Shown here piece by piece: positions 56,936 through 64,000 of a stretch of 64,000 nt of DNA (positions within the stretch are counted from its first letter, which is position 1; every line of letters begins with the position of its first letter). The notes under the pieces were generated by a model. That model saw only the letters and a list, made by a program, of their open reading frames with translations. It made no database searches and was not told the origin of the DNA. A program made the translations under genes and the position numbers. This stretch comes from Azoarcus sp. CIB (GTDB taxonomy: Bacteria; Pseudomonadota; Gammaproteobacteria; Burkholderiales; Rhodocyclaceae). The stretch spans positions 4,836,001 to 4,900,000 of the forward strand of contig NZ_CP011072.1 in the NCBI RefSeq assembly GCF_001190925.1. Reading direction: 5' to 3'.

Positions 56936-57721
56936 TTACGAGCCGATCAGGCCGCTCGTCGGCGAGCTCGGGTCGGCGGTATAGAACTTGCGCGGCATGC
57001 GGCCGGCGAGGAAGGCTTCGCGGCCGCACTCGACCGCCTTCTTCATCGCACTGGCCATCAGCACGGGGTTCTTCGCGTGTGCGATCGCGGTGTTCATCAG
57101 CACGCCGTCGCAGCCCAGCTCCATCGCGATCGCGGCATCCGACGCGGTGCCGACGCCAGCATCGACGAGCACCGGCACGCTGGCTTGGTCGATGATGAGG
57201 CGCAGGTTCCACGGATTCAGGATGCCCATGCCGGAGCCGATCAGCGACGCGAGCGGCATCACCGCGGCGCAGCCCATGTCCTCCAGCATCTTCGCCTGGA
57301 TGGGGTCGTCGGCGCAGTACACCATCACGTCGAAGCCGTCCTTCACGAGGACCTCGGCGGCCTTGAGCGTTTCGGGCATGTTCGGGAACAGCGTCTTCGG
57401 ATCGCCCAGCACTTCGAGCTTGCACAGCGGATGGCCGTCGAGGAGTTCGCGCGCGAGGCGCAGCGTGCGCACCGCGTCGTCCGCCGTGTAGCAGCCGGCA
57501 GTGTTCGGCAGGATCGTGAAGCGTTCGGGCGGCAGGACGTCGAGCAGGTTGGGCTCGCCGGGGTTCTGGCCGATGTTGGTGCGGCGGATCGCGACGGTGA
57601 CGATCTCCGCACCGCTCGCGTCGATCGCTTCGCGCGTCTCGGCGAAATCCTTGTACTTGCCGGTGCCGACGAGGAGGCGGGAGCCGTAGGACTTGCCGGC
57701 GATGACCAGGGAGTCGTTCAT
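56936..57721 (-). CDS. thiG: Thiazole synthase ThiG
   Basis: 261 aa. ThiG builds the thiazole phosphate of thiamin from deoxyxylulose phosphate, dehydroglycine and the ThiS thiocarboxylate. It begins [20 protein letters not shown], with the Schiff-base Lys within VTVAIRRTN...[15 protein letters not shown] to [13 protein letters not shown], and the phosphate-binding [20 protein letters not shown] near the C-terminus. Start ATG 57721 fits the family; the frame upstream overlaps thiS spacing. thiS lies 55 bp before it on the same strand. Confidence 0.96.
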   Translation of the reverse strand: MNDSLVIAGKSYGSRLLVGTGKYKDFAETREAIDASGAEIVTVAIRRTNIGQNPGEPNLLDVLPPERFTILPNTAGCYTADDAVRTLRLARELLDGHPLCKLEVLGDPKTLFPNMPETLKAAEVLVKDGFDVMVYCADDPIQAKMLEDMGCAAVMPLASLIGSGMGILNPWNLRLIIDQASVPVLVDAGVGTASDAAIAMELGCDGVLMNTAIAHAKNPVLMASAMKKAVECGREAFLAGRMPRKFYTADPSSPTSGLIGS

Positions 57722-57776
57722 GTTCGACCTGCGGGATTTCGGGGTTGGGGGATATCCAGGAAAGGCAAGGCGGCGT

Positions 57777-57980
57777 TCAGCCGCCACCCACTGCGACGAC
57801 TATCTCGAGCCGGTCGCCGTCCGCGAGCAGGGTTTCGGCATGCCGGCCCTTGGGGACGATCTCGCCGTTGCGCTCGACCGCCAGCCGCTTGCCGGCGAGT
57901 TGGCGCGCCTCGAGCAGGGCATGCACGGTCAGCGCCTGATCGAGGCGTTCCGGCTGGCCGTTGATAATGAGCTGGATCAT
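57777..57980 (-). CDS. thiS: Sulfur carrier protein ThiS
   Basis: 66 aa ubiquitin-like carrier. It starts [19 protein letters not shown] and ends in VAVGGG, giving the diglycine tail that is adenylated by ThiF and thiocarboxylated before sulfur passes to the thiazole. The [20 protein letters not shown] loop is typical. GAGG lies close before the ATG region on the minus strand. No TPP riboswitch motif is visible between it and the tRNA gene. Confidence 0.94.
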   Translation of the reverse strand: MIQLIINGQPERLDQALTVHALLEARQLAGKRLAVERNGEIVPKGRHAETLLADGDRLEIVVAVGGG

Positions 57981-58107
57981 GAGGAAACTGTCTGAAGCGT
58001 CGAATGAAAATCTTACCACGGCCTGCGGCACCGCCCCGACCACGCATTGCGTCGCACTGCGCCAGTCATTAGAATAGCGCCCTGCCCGACGCAAACCGGG
58101 CCGCCGA

Positions 58108-58181
58108 GCGGGCGTCGTATAATGGTAATACCCTAGCTTCCCAAGCTAGAGCCGTGGGTTCGATTCCCATCGCCCGCTCCA
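58108..58181 (+). tRNA. tRNA-Gly (anticodon CCC)
   Basis: 74 bases with acceptor stem GCGGGCG / CGCCCGC, anticodon stem CTAGC / GCTAG with loop TTCCCAA (anticodon CCC), T-arm GTGGGTTCGATTCCCAT and encoded CCA. It is the likely attachment site of the adjacent integrase, whose gene begins 223 bp downstream. Confidence 0.97.
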
Positions 58182-58404
58182 ATTAGGCTTCCATGGAGAT
58201 CCACTGAGCTCCATAAGCTGTTGTCAGCAAAGAATTTTTCGCTAGACAACATTCCAATGAGATCCACCGAAATCCACCCACTGCTGGACTAAATTAGTCC
58301 ATCCGGCAGTCCATCAAAGCGGTTGTGTTCGAGTCCGGATTGTTCCTTGGGCCGAGCGGGTGCCGGGATGAGCATCTGACTCCTGACTCTGTTCAGGAGC
58401 AAGC
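58182..58404. other. Left end of the integrated element; possible integrase arm sites
   Basis: A 223-bp non-coding stretch, AT-richer than the genome, between the tRNA and the integrase gene. Short related words recur: GAGATCCACTGAG, GAGATCCACCGAAATCCAC, GGACTAAATTAGTCCAT (with the palindrome GGACTAAATTAGTCC) and GCAGTCCATC. Such repeats are expected of arm-type integrase sites. The matching right-hand attachment copy was not found in the window. Confidence 0.5.
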
Positions 58405-60273
58405 ATGGCACTCACCGACATGTTCGTCCGGCAGGCGAAGGCCACCGGAAAGGACTACACGATCCCCGATTTCGACGGCCTCTCGTTGGCCGTCTCGGAC
58501 AAGGGCACCAAGTCCTGGCACTTTCGTTACACCTGGCTGGGCCGACAGAAGCGGATGTCCCTGGGGACGTACCCGGAGATCAGCCTGCGCGAAGCGCGGG
58601 AGCGCCGCGACAATGCGCGGGCGCTGGTGGCCAAGGGCATCAACCCACAGCGGCAGCGAGAGAAGGATCGGCGCATCGCCACCCAGGCCGAGCAGAACAC
58701 CTTTGAGGCGGTGTACGACAAGTGGCTCGCCTTCCGGGCGCAGGGGCGCCTCAAGAAAGGCCGGCAGACCACGCTGTCGATGATCCCGCGCATCTTCAAG
58801 AACGACATCCTGCCGAGCCTGCGCAAGCGTTCGATCTACGAGATCACCCGCGCCGACCTACTTGAAATCGTCGGCCGCATCGAGAAGCGCGGCGCGCCAT
58901 CCATCGCCGAGAAGGTGCGCACCTGGTTCAACCAGCTCTTCCGGTATGCCCTCGTGATCGTGCCGGGCCTGGAACAGAACCCGGCCTCCGACCTGGATGT
59001 GGTCGCCATGCCCCAGCCGCCGGTACGCCACAACCCCTTCCTGCGCATGCCCGAATTGCCCGAGTTCTTGCAGTTGCTGCGCAAGTACCCCGGCAAGCTG
59101 AAAACGCAGCTTGGCCTCCGCCTGCTGTTGCTGACCGGCGTGCGGACCGGGGAACTGCGGCTGGCGACGCCAGACCAGTTCCACCTCGACGATGGCCTGT
59201 GGATCATCCCGCCGGAGGTGGTGAAACAGCTGGAATTGAAGATGCAGAAGGAGAACGTCCGGCCGGAGGACATCCCACCCTACATCGTGCCGCTGTCCGT
59301 GCAGGCGATCGAGATCGTTCGGCACATGCTCGACCAGTCCAAGCCAGCCCAGACGTACCTGTTCCCGGGGGACAAGAGCCTCAAGCAGCGCATCAGCGAG
59401 AACACCCTCAACAAGGCACTGCATCGCTTGGGATACGAGGGCCGGCTGACCGGCCACGGCATCCGCGGAACCATCTCGACCGCACTCAACGAACTGGGGT
59501 ATCCCGAGAAGTGGGTGGATGCACAGCTTTCCCACGTCGATCCCAACCAGGTTCGCGCAACCTACAACCACGCCAAGTATGTGGAGCAGCGCCGACGCAT
59601 GATGCAGGACTGGGCGGACCGGCTGGACCTGTTCGAGCAGGGGCAGGTCGAAGCGGCCAGTACGCTGCTGACCATTCAACTGGATGGCTTTCCCGTGGTC
59701 GCCACCGAAGCGGAGGAGCAACCGTTGTCGGCGGCCAGGGCTGCTCCCACGCTGGTGGTGTCGCAACCGCTCCAGGGGGCCATGGCGCTGGCCACGGCTC
59801 CGGTGCAGCGCCTTTCCGCAGTGCGCGTGCCCAAGATCGAGCCGGCCATCTCCAACGTCCAGCGCGAGCGGATGATCCTGCTCGACATTCTGGAGGCTCC
59901 GCACAACCTGTCGGTCGCCGACTATGCCAAGCTCGCAGGCAAGTCCCGTCGCTGGATCACTTACGAAATCCAGGCCGGCAACCTCCTGTCGATCAGCCTG
60001 GGCAACCGGGGACAGCGCGTGCCGGATTGGCAGCTCGATCCGCTCAAGCGCAGGCTGATCCAAACCATCCTCAAGCAGATGCCCCCGGGAGTCGACACTT
60101 GGCACATCTACCATGCCCTTATACGTCCGAACGATCTCTTCCAAGGGCAGTCCCCCATCGAGGCGGTGACGCCGGAGAATCTGCACCTCGCCGTCCATCT
60201 GGTATGCAGCGCCGTCAGCGAAAGGGTGGTGCAACGCGATAGTCGGACTCCACAACTGCCCCGGTACGCCTAG
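58405..60273 (+). CDS. Tyrosine-type integrase with long C-terminal extension
   Basis: 622 aa; common P4-type integrases have about 400. The N-terminal DUF4102 arm-binding domain (YTIPDFDGLSLAVSDKGTKS) and core-binding domain precede the catalytic domain: Arg247 (TGVRTGEL), His351-X2-Arg354 (HGIRGT), His377 (LSHVD) and Tyr387 (ATYNHAKY). Residues about 410-622 are extra. Within them ILEAPHNLSVADYAKLAGKS looks like a helix-turn-helix, and WHIYHALIRPNDLFQGQSPI resembles the C-terminal part of MbcA/ParS/Xre-type (DUF2384) antitoxins. AGGAG precedes the ATG. It likely mediates insertion at the tRNA-Gly 3' end. Confidence 0.92.
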   Translation: MALTDMFVRQAKATGKDYTIPDFDGLSLAVSDKGTKSWHFRYTWLGRQKRMSLGTYPEISLREARERRDNARALVAKGINPQRQREKDRRIATQAEQNTFEAVYDKWLAFRAQGRLKKGRQTTLSMIPRIFKNDILPSLRKRSIYEITRADLLEIVGRIEKRGAPSIAEKVRTWFNQLFRYALVIVPGLEQNPASDLDVVAMPQPPVRHNPFLRMPELPEFLQLLRKYPGKLKTQLGLRLLLLTGVRTGELRLATPDQFHLDDGLWIIPPEVVKQLELKMQKENVRPEDIPPYIVPLSVQAIEIVRHMLDQSKPAQTYLFPGDKSLKQRISENTLNKALHRLGYEGRLTGHGIRGTISTALNELGYPEKWVDAQLSHVDPNQVRATYNHAKYVEQRRRMMQDWADRLDLFEQGQVEAASTLLTIQLDGFPVVATEAEEQPLSAARAAPTLVVSQPLQGAMALATAPVQRLSAVRVPKIEPAISNVQRERMILLDILEAPHNLSVADYAKLAGKSRRWITYEIQAGNLLSISLGNRGQRVPDWQLDPLKRRLIQTILKQMPPGVDTWHIYHALIRPNDLFQGQSPIEAVTPENLHLAVHLVCSAVSERVVQRDSRTPQLPRYA

Positions 60274-60358
60274 CGATACGCGCGATGGCGAACTTGCACT
60301 GCAAGATGCCGCGTGCCGCTTTCGTCTGGAAACACGCGAACGTACGATGGACGCCTCA

Positions 60359-61009
60359 TCACGCCGGCTTGGTCTCCGTGATCTTCGCCGCCCGTTCGGC
60401 AAACCTCTCGACAGCCGGCACACACCCTCGCGACGGCAGCAGCAACTGGGTTCGGATGAGATAGGGACCGCCGGCCAGGGGGCGCATGGCAACACCCCAG
60501 CCACGTGCCTGCGCGATGCGCGATCGGGGCGCAATGCCGACACCGTAGCCTGCCGCCACCAGCAGAGCCATGAGTTCGAAGGAATTGACCTCCCGGGCAG
60601 AACGGTCTTCAGGCCCAATGACAGCATCAACCTGCTGGCTCAGCGCTTCACATGCCCGTGGGCACCGCCGAACCAATGGATAGTGCAGCAGCGCATCCAA
60701 TGACACCTCGACGTGGGCAAGCAGCGGCGAGCGTAACGGAACCGCCAAAGCCAGTTCGTCACCCCAAAGTGGCTGAGTGTCCAACGCCAGGTGCGTTGAC
60801 GTCGTCCCCACCGCCATGCCCATGTCGCAATCGCCGTTTTCCAGGCCACGGACCAGATCGCCGGCAGTGGCCTCCTGCAGCAGGACGAGGGTTTCCGGCT
60901 CCTCGACACGCTGCAGGGCAAGCAGTGTCGCCAGCTGTGGCGACAGCGCGTCAGCCGAAACGGCGAGTTTGAGTATCGACGATTGGCTGGGGGCACTCAT
61001 GGATGCCAT
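60359..61009 (-). CDS. LysR-type substrate-binding domain protein without DNA-binding domain
   Basis: 216 aa. The whole protein matches the effector-binding half of LysR regulators: ILKLAVSADALSPQLATLLA at the start, FELMALLVAAGYGVGIAPRS near 155 and LIRTQLLLPSRGCVPAVERF at the end. No helix-turn-helix precedes it, and upstream DNA is the operator region of the XRE gene, so the domain was lost or was never present. Similar proteins occur in integrative elements. It could bind a ligand or form a mixed oligomer with the full LysR protein encoded nearby. Start could also be ATG 61000. Confidence 0.75.
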   Translation of the reverse strand: MASMSAPSQSSILKLAVSADALSPQLATLLALQRVEEPETLVLLQEATAGDLVRGLENGDCDMGMAVGTTSTHLALDTQPLWGDELALAVPLRSPLLAHVEVSLDALLHYPLVRRCPRACEALSQQVDAVIGPEDRSAREVNSFELMALLVAAGYGVGIAPRSRIAQARGWGVAMRPLAGGPYLIRTQLLLPSRGCVPAVERFAERAAKITETKPA

Positions 61010-61054
61010 TTCGTGATGGAGGCCAGACCGTGGCAGCAAGCATCATAGCAAAGA

Positions 61055-61087
61055 GTTAAATTTAACGTGGTTAAAAGTATCGCGATA
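61055..61087. promoter_or_regulatory. Two palindromes in the divergent XRE / LysR-like promoter region
   Basis: GTTAAATTTAAC (61055-61066) and TATCGCGATA (61078-61087), with GTTAAAA between them, in a short AT-rich gap between divergent genes. The XRE-type protein encoded to the right is the natural candidate to bind here and control both directions. Confidence 0.5.
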
Positions 61088-61103
61088 TTCGACGCTTTTG
61101 CCG

Positions 61104-61397
61104 ATGCAAAAGCGTACTGTCCAGCGAGGCCGCCCTGTCGGATCGACCACCTACGAACCTGAGCCTGCGCTGGCCTTCGGCCTGGCGGTTCGTGCGGCAC
61201 GGATGGAACAGGGAATGGCTCAGGAAGAGCTGGCGTCCTTGGCGGAAATCGAGCGCTCCCACATGGGAAAGATAGAACGGGGTGAGCACATGCCCACGCT
61301 GGCGCTGATCCTCAGAATCGCCGGAGCTCTGAACAGAAGTGCCGCTGATCTGATCGCTGTGACGGAGGATAACCTGCGCTCGGGGCCAAAGACGTAA
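61104..61397 (+). CDS. XRE-family helix-turn-helix regulator
   Basis: 97 aa from an ATG; a TTG two codons upstream is an alternative. A basic N-terminal tail (QKRTVQRGRPVGSTTYEPEP) precedes a complete HTH_3 domain: LAVRAARMEQGMAQEELASL, then IERSHMGKIERGEHMPTLAL and LILRIAGALNRSAADLI. The protein is small and cytoplasmic, like repressors that control transfer or excision of integrative elements. It lies divergent from the truncated LysR-like gene and convergent with the full LysR gene. Confidence 0.88.
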   Translation: MQKRTVQRGRPVGSTTYEPEPALAFGLAVRAARMEQGMAQEELASLAEIERSHMGKIERGEHMPTLALILRIAGALNRSAADLIAVTEDNLRSGPKT

Positions 61398-61424
61398 CCG
61401 GTGAACGGCACCGGGCTTTGCCCG

Positions 61425-62324
61425 TTACTCGTCGATTTGAGCGTGTAGACGCGCCATAAAGCGGTCCAGAGGTATGGCGGAAGGGGTGTCAGCGCCACTG
61501 TCCGGTCGTAACAGGTACGTGGTGTGGGTGACATTTTGGGCCGCGAGAGGACGAGTCACCACGTCGGGGCGATGACAAACTCTAATTCGTGCAGCGTTCG
61601 CGAACCCAACGCCATAACCAGCTGCGACCAGCGTCAGCATCATGTCCATCGAGGCGACGTGCTCGACGGCGCCGGGTTTGCCCATCGCGGTGTGCAGCAA
61701 TCGATCCAGCTCGCAATTGCTCCGCCCGAACAACCGGGGATCAGCCATTACGAGCGGATAACGCACCAACTCCTCCAAGGGCACCTGCTTGTGAACGAGC
61801 AGCGGATGCCGTGCCGATACGGCCACGACCAGCGGATCAATCCAGATCGGTTCGGCAACGATTCCATCCCCGACGTCGGTGGTATGTGCAAACCCCACAT
61901 TGAAGCTGCCCGAACGCAGTCCGCGCACCTGCTCGGCCAGCGTCGCTTCTGTCAAACGTATCTCGACTTCCGGATCTTCCTCGCGACAGCGTGCGAGAAA
62001 GCCAGATAGCCGCGGATCGATGCAGCCGCAGGGGACGGCGATGCGAAGAATCCCCTGATAGCCTGACGAAACCGCTTTTACGTTTTCACGGGCAAGTTCC
62101 AGCGTCGAGAACAACCGAAGCACATCCTGGAGAAAAACTGCACCGGCCTGTGTCAGCCGTGTGCCGCGGCGGTCACGATCGAATAGCAGTGCGCCAAGTT
62201 CGTCTTCGAGCTCCTTGATGGTACGGGACAGGGGGGACTGCTCGATATGCAGCCTTTCAGCAGCACGGGTGAAGTGCAGTTCCTCCGCCAGGACAGCGAA
62301 GCAGCGAAGGTGGCGCAACTCCAT
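61425..62324 (-). CDS. LysR-family transcriptional regulator
   Basis: 299 aa, complete. The winged HTH is at about 1-60 (MELRHLRCFAVLAEELHFTR, then AAERLHIEQSPLSRTIKELE), followed by a linker helix and the effector-binding domain (GILRIAVPCGCIDPRLSGFL, and VAAGYGVGFANAARIRVCHR). Ligand unknown. It shares the effector region type with the HTH-less protein at 60359, which suggests a common origin within the element. An AT-rich stretch and then the IS630 element lie upstream, so its former target operon may have been separated from it. Confidence 0.92.
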   Translation of the reverse strand: MELRHLRCFAVLAEELHFTRAAERLHIEQSPLSRTIKELEDELGALLFDRDRRGTRLTQAGAVFLQDVLRLFSTLELARENVKAVSSGYQGILRIAVPCGCIDPRLSGFLARCREEDPEVEIRLTEATLAEQVRGLRSGSFNVGFAHTTDVGDGIVAEPIWIDPLVVAVSARHPLLVHKQVPLEELVRYPLVMADPRLFGRSNCELDRLLHTAMGKPGAVEHVASMDMMLTLVAAGYGVGFANAARIRVCHRPDVVTRPLAAQNVTHTTYLLRPDSGADTPSAIPLDRFMARLHAQIDE

Positions 62325-62442
62325 GGTTTGTCCTCCATCGTGATGTTACCGTACGGTTCCACTTGCAGCCTCGGGATACTTGCAGTTCTAGTCAAATCAC
62401 GAGGCCTGTCGGTTGGACCGCCTATCCAGAAGCGATGAATTA

Positions 62443-63555
62443 CTAAGAAGTGCGTTGGTTAGCGAACATTGATTGAAGGCGACATGCGATAATTCGGCAT
62501 GGAAAAGAGAGACGGTCGCTCCCTGTCGCATGCCACGCTCGAAGAAATGCGGATTCGGGCGGTGCAACGAGTTGAAGCGGGCGAGTCGCCCGAAGTCGTG
62601 GTCAAGGCGCTCGGCTTTTCGCGCCCGCGCATCTACGAGTGGCTGGCGCTGTACCGTGAAGGCGGGCTCGACGCGCTGCGTGCCAAACCTGTGCCGGGTG
62701 CCAAGCCCAAGCTCGACGGCAAGGCGCTCGATTGGCTGTACTGCACGATCACACTGTCGAACCCGCAGCAGTTCAAGTTCGAGTTTGCGCTGTGGACGCG
62801 GGCGATGGTTCGAGAACTGATCCGCACCCAGTTCAAAGTGGCAATGTCGGAGGTGAGCGTTGGGCGTCTGCTTCGCAAGTTGGGGCTGTCGCCGCAACGG
62901 CCGCCGATGCGCGCCTACCAGCGCGACCCGGCTCTGGTGACCGACTGGATCAAGAATGAGTTTCCGCGCATTCGCGCCGAAGCCAAAGCGGTCGGGGCGG
63001 AGATCTTCTTCGGCGACGAGGCCGCGGTGCGCTCGGACTACCATACCGGCACGACCTGGGCGCCGGTGGGGGTGACGCCGGTGGTGAAGACGACCGGCGC
63101 CCGCTTCAAGCTCAATCTGATCTCGGCCATCAGCCCAAAGGGGCAGTTGCGGTTCATGTGTACTGAGGGGAACGTCACCGCGGACGTCTTCATCGAGTTT
63201 CTGAAGCGACTGATGCAGGGCACAACGCGGCCAATCTTCTTGGTGGTCGATGGTCATCCGGTGCATCGCAGCGCCAAGGTCCGAAAGTTCGTCGAGGGGT
63301 TCGATGGCAAATTGCGGCTGTTCCGGCTGCCGGCCTACTCGCCCGATCTGAATCCCGACGAGCACGTCTGGGCACATCTGAAAAGCCACAAACTGGGCCG
63401 CAGCATCATCAAGGGGCCCGAGCAGATGAAGAAGCTCGCGCTGCGCTTCATGCACTCGCTGCAGAAAACCCCGGACATTGTGCGTGCGTTCTTCAGGCAT
63501 CCGAGTACCCGCTATGCGGCCGAATAGAATGTACGGTAACCAACGCACTTTTTAG
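62443..63555 (+). mobile_element. IS630-family insertion sequence
   Basis: 1113 bp. Inverted ends: CTAAGAAGTGCGTTGGTTA at the left and TAACCAACGCACTTTTTAG at the right, with one mismatch. The element is flanked by the TA dinucleotide (62441-62442 and 63556-63557), the target duplicated by IS630/Tc1-type elements. It carries one transposase gene. Confidence 0.92.
62499..63527 (+). CDS. IS630 family transposase
   Basis: 342 aa, full length. Two N-terminal helix-turn-helix domains (VQRVEAGESPEVVVKALGFS, then GFSRPRIYEWLALYREGGLD) precede a DDE core: Asp in FFGDEAAVRSDY, Asp in FLVVDGHPVH, and Glu in YSPDLNPDEHVWAHLKSHK. No frameshift, so it should be active. It starts 56 bp inside the left end of the element. 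Confidence 0.95.
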   Translation: MEKRDGRSLSHATLEEMRIRAVQRVEAGESPEVVVKALGFSRPRIYEWLALYREGGLDALRAKPVPGAKPKLDGKALDWLYCTITLSNPQQFKFEFALWTRAMVRELIRTQFKVAMSEVSVGRLLRKLGLSPQRPPMRAYQRDPALVTDWIKNEFPRIRAEAKAVGAEIFFGDEAAVRSDYHTGTTWAPVGVTPVVKTTGARFKLNLISAISPKGQLRFMCTEGNVTADVFIEFLKRLMQGTTRPIFLVVDGHPVHRSAKVRKFVEGFDGKLRLFRLPAYSPDLNPDEHVWAHLKSHKLGRSIIKGPEQMKKLALRFMHSLQKTPDIVRAFFRHPSTRYAAE

Positions 63556-63639
63556 TACTCGTCAGGCGCTACTGAAATACTAGCAGCCTGTCGGACTATC
63601 GCCCGGTAAAATGCCGTGTCACCCTTGGAGCCTGACTGC

Positions 63640-64000
63640 GTGAGCCGCTTCCGCCCGATCGACCGCCAAACGGACTACCTGCTGCCGCCGTCGGTGCAGG
63701 ACTGGCTACCCGAATCGCACCTGGCGCGCTACGTGGTCGATGTGGTCGACGGGCTGGACCTGTCGGAACTGGAGCGAGCCTACGCCGGCCGTGGAAGCGA
63801 CGCCTACCATCCGGCGCTGCTGCTGTCGCTGCTGATCTACGGCTACGCGACGGGGACGCACTCGAGCCGCAAGATCGAGCGGGCCACCTACGATTCGCTG
63901 GCCTTCCGCTTCATCGCCTGCGACCAGCACCCGGACCATGACACCTTGGCGAGCTTCCGGCGCCGCTTCGGCGAGCAGTTCGCCGATATCTTCGTGCAGG
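63640..64000 (+). CDS. IS1182-like transposase, partial at window end
   Basis: The first 120 residues from a GTG, cut by the window end. SRFRPIDRQTDYLLPPSVQD, then WLPESHLARYVVDVVDGLDL and YHPALLLSLLIYGYATGTHS are characteristic of IS1182-type transposases, whose DDE core should lie beyond 64000. CACCCTTGGAG provides a possible ribosome site. The left end of this element is probably near 63585-63600, where CAGCCTGTCGGACTATCGC occurs, 30-45 bp after the IS630 element. Completeness cannot be judged. Confidence 0.85.
   Translation, partial: MSRFRPIDRQTDYLLPPSVQDWLPESHLARYVVDVVDGLDLSELERAYAGRGSDAYHPALLLSLLIYGYATGTHSSRKIERATYDSLAFRFIACDQHPDHDTLASFRRRFGEQFADIFVQ

Noticed and set aside
57981-58107. 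TPP riboswitch before thiS
   Set aside because: The conserved CTGAGA and ACCTGATCTGG-like elements are not present in this short gap.
58159-58181. Second copy of the tRNA 3' end as a right attachment site
   Set aside because: Looked for the end of the T-arm plus CGCCCGCTCCA again up to 64000 and did not see it; the element probably extends past the window.

Overview
The window is high-GC DNA from a betaproteobacterium, most likely of the Rhodocyclales (Azoarcus / Aromatoleum / Thauera type). The pointers are a torF-like porin gene next to glnK-amtB under a sigma-54/NtrC-type promoter, a proteobacterial GshA, a PEP-CTERM protein, and the thiS-thiG-trmB-sppA and rph-rdgB-hemW gene orders. The genus is an inference; no rRNA gene is present.

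Layout. (1) 72-10738, minus strand: an unusual nine-gene run, read from right to left. It encodes a phosphatase/HisC-like aminotransferase fusion, four U32-family proteins with four-cysteine signatures (three alike, one UbiV-like), a signal-less NMT1-type binding protein, an ATP/PEP phosphotransferase of the rifampicin-phosphotransferase layout, an SDR and an FAH-family enzyme. Tight spacing and overlapping stops and starts suggest one transcript. A Bcr/CflA-type exporter gene lies just upstream. I know no named pathway with this gene set; it is the best candidate here for an undescribed system, possibly oxygen-independent (UbiU/UbiV-like) chemistry. (2) 12183-31610: ordinary chromosomal genes: comM, ubiK, torF-like/glnK/amtB, a periplasmic rhodanese, a chemoreceptor, purU, thrH, a candidate small RNA, ilvA, an HD-GYP protein, an ABC-F ATPase, and a glutathione-synthesis operon with apbE, an EamA transporter and a glutathione-type isomerase gene. 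(3) 31701-37264: accessory genes: an orphan adenine methyltransferase, a PEP-CTERM protein, EcsC and DUF488 proteins, a subtilase and a cysteine-rich C_GCAxxG_C_C protein. (4) 37420-48576: a type I restriction-modification locus (hsdM, hsdS, an AlbA_2/RecG-like gene, hsdR). Its hsdS is split by a complete 3057-bp IS66-family element with perfect 8-bp target duplications, and its hsdM carries a dispersed intergenic repeat in frame. (5) 48730-58181: housekeeping genes: yicC, a Ser/Thr kinase and PP2C pair, rph, rdgB, hemW, sppA, trmB, thiG, thiS and tRNA-Gly(CCC). (6) 58182-64000: the start of an integrated element at that tRNA, with a tyrosine integrase carrying a long C-terminal extension, a LysR/XRE regulatory module, an intact IS630-family element and the start of an IS1182-like transposase cut by the window edge.

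How parts work together. NtrC would switch on porin, P-II sensor and ammonium channel under nitrogen limitation. Glutathione made by GshA/GshB could feed the adjacent kappa-class-like isomerase. The type I system should neither cut nor methylate while hsdS is split, unless another specificity subunit is supplied in trans. Four families of dispersed palindromic repeats sit between genes; one copy lies inside hsdM and another supplies a stop codon.
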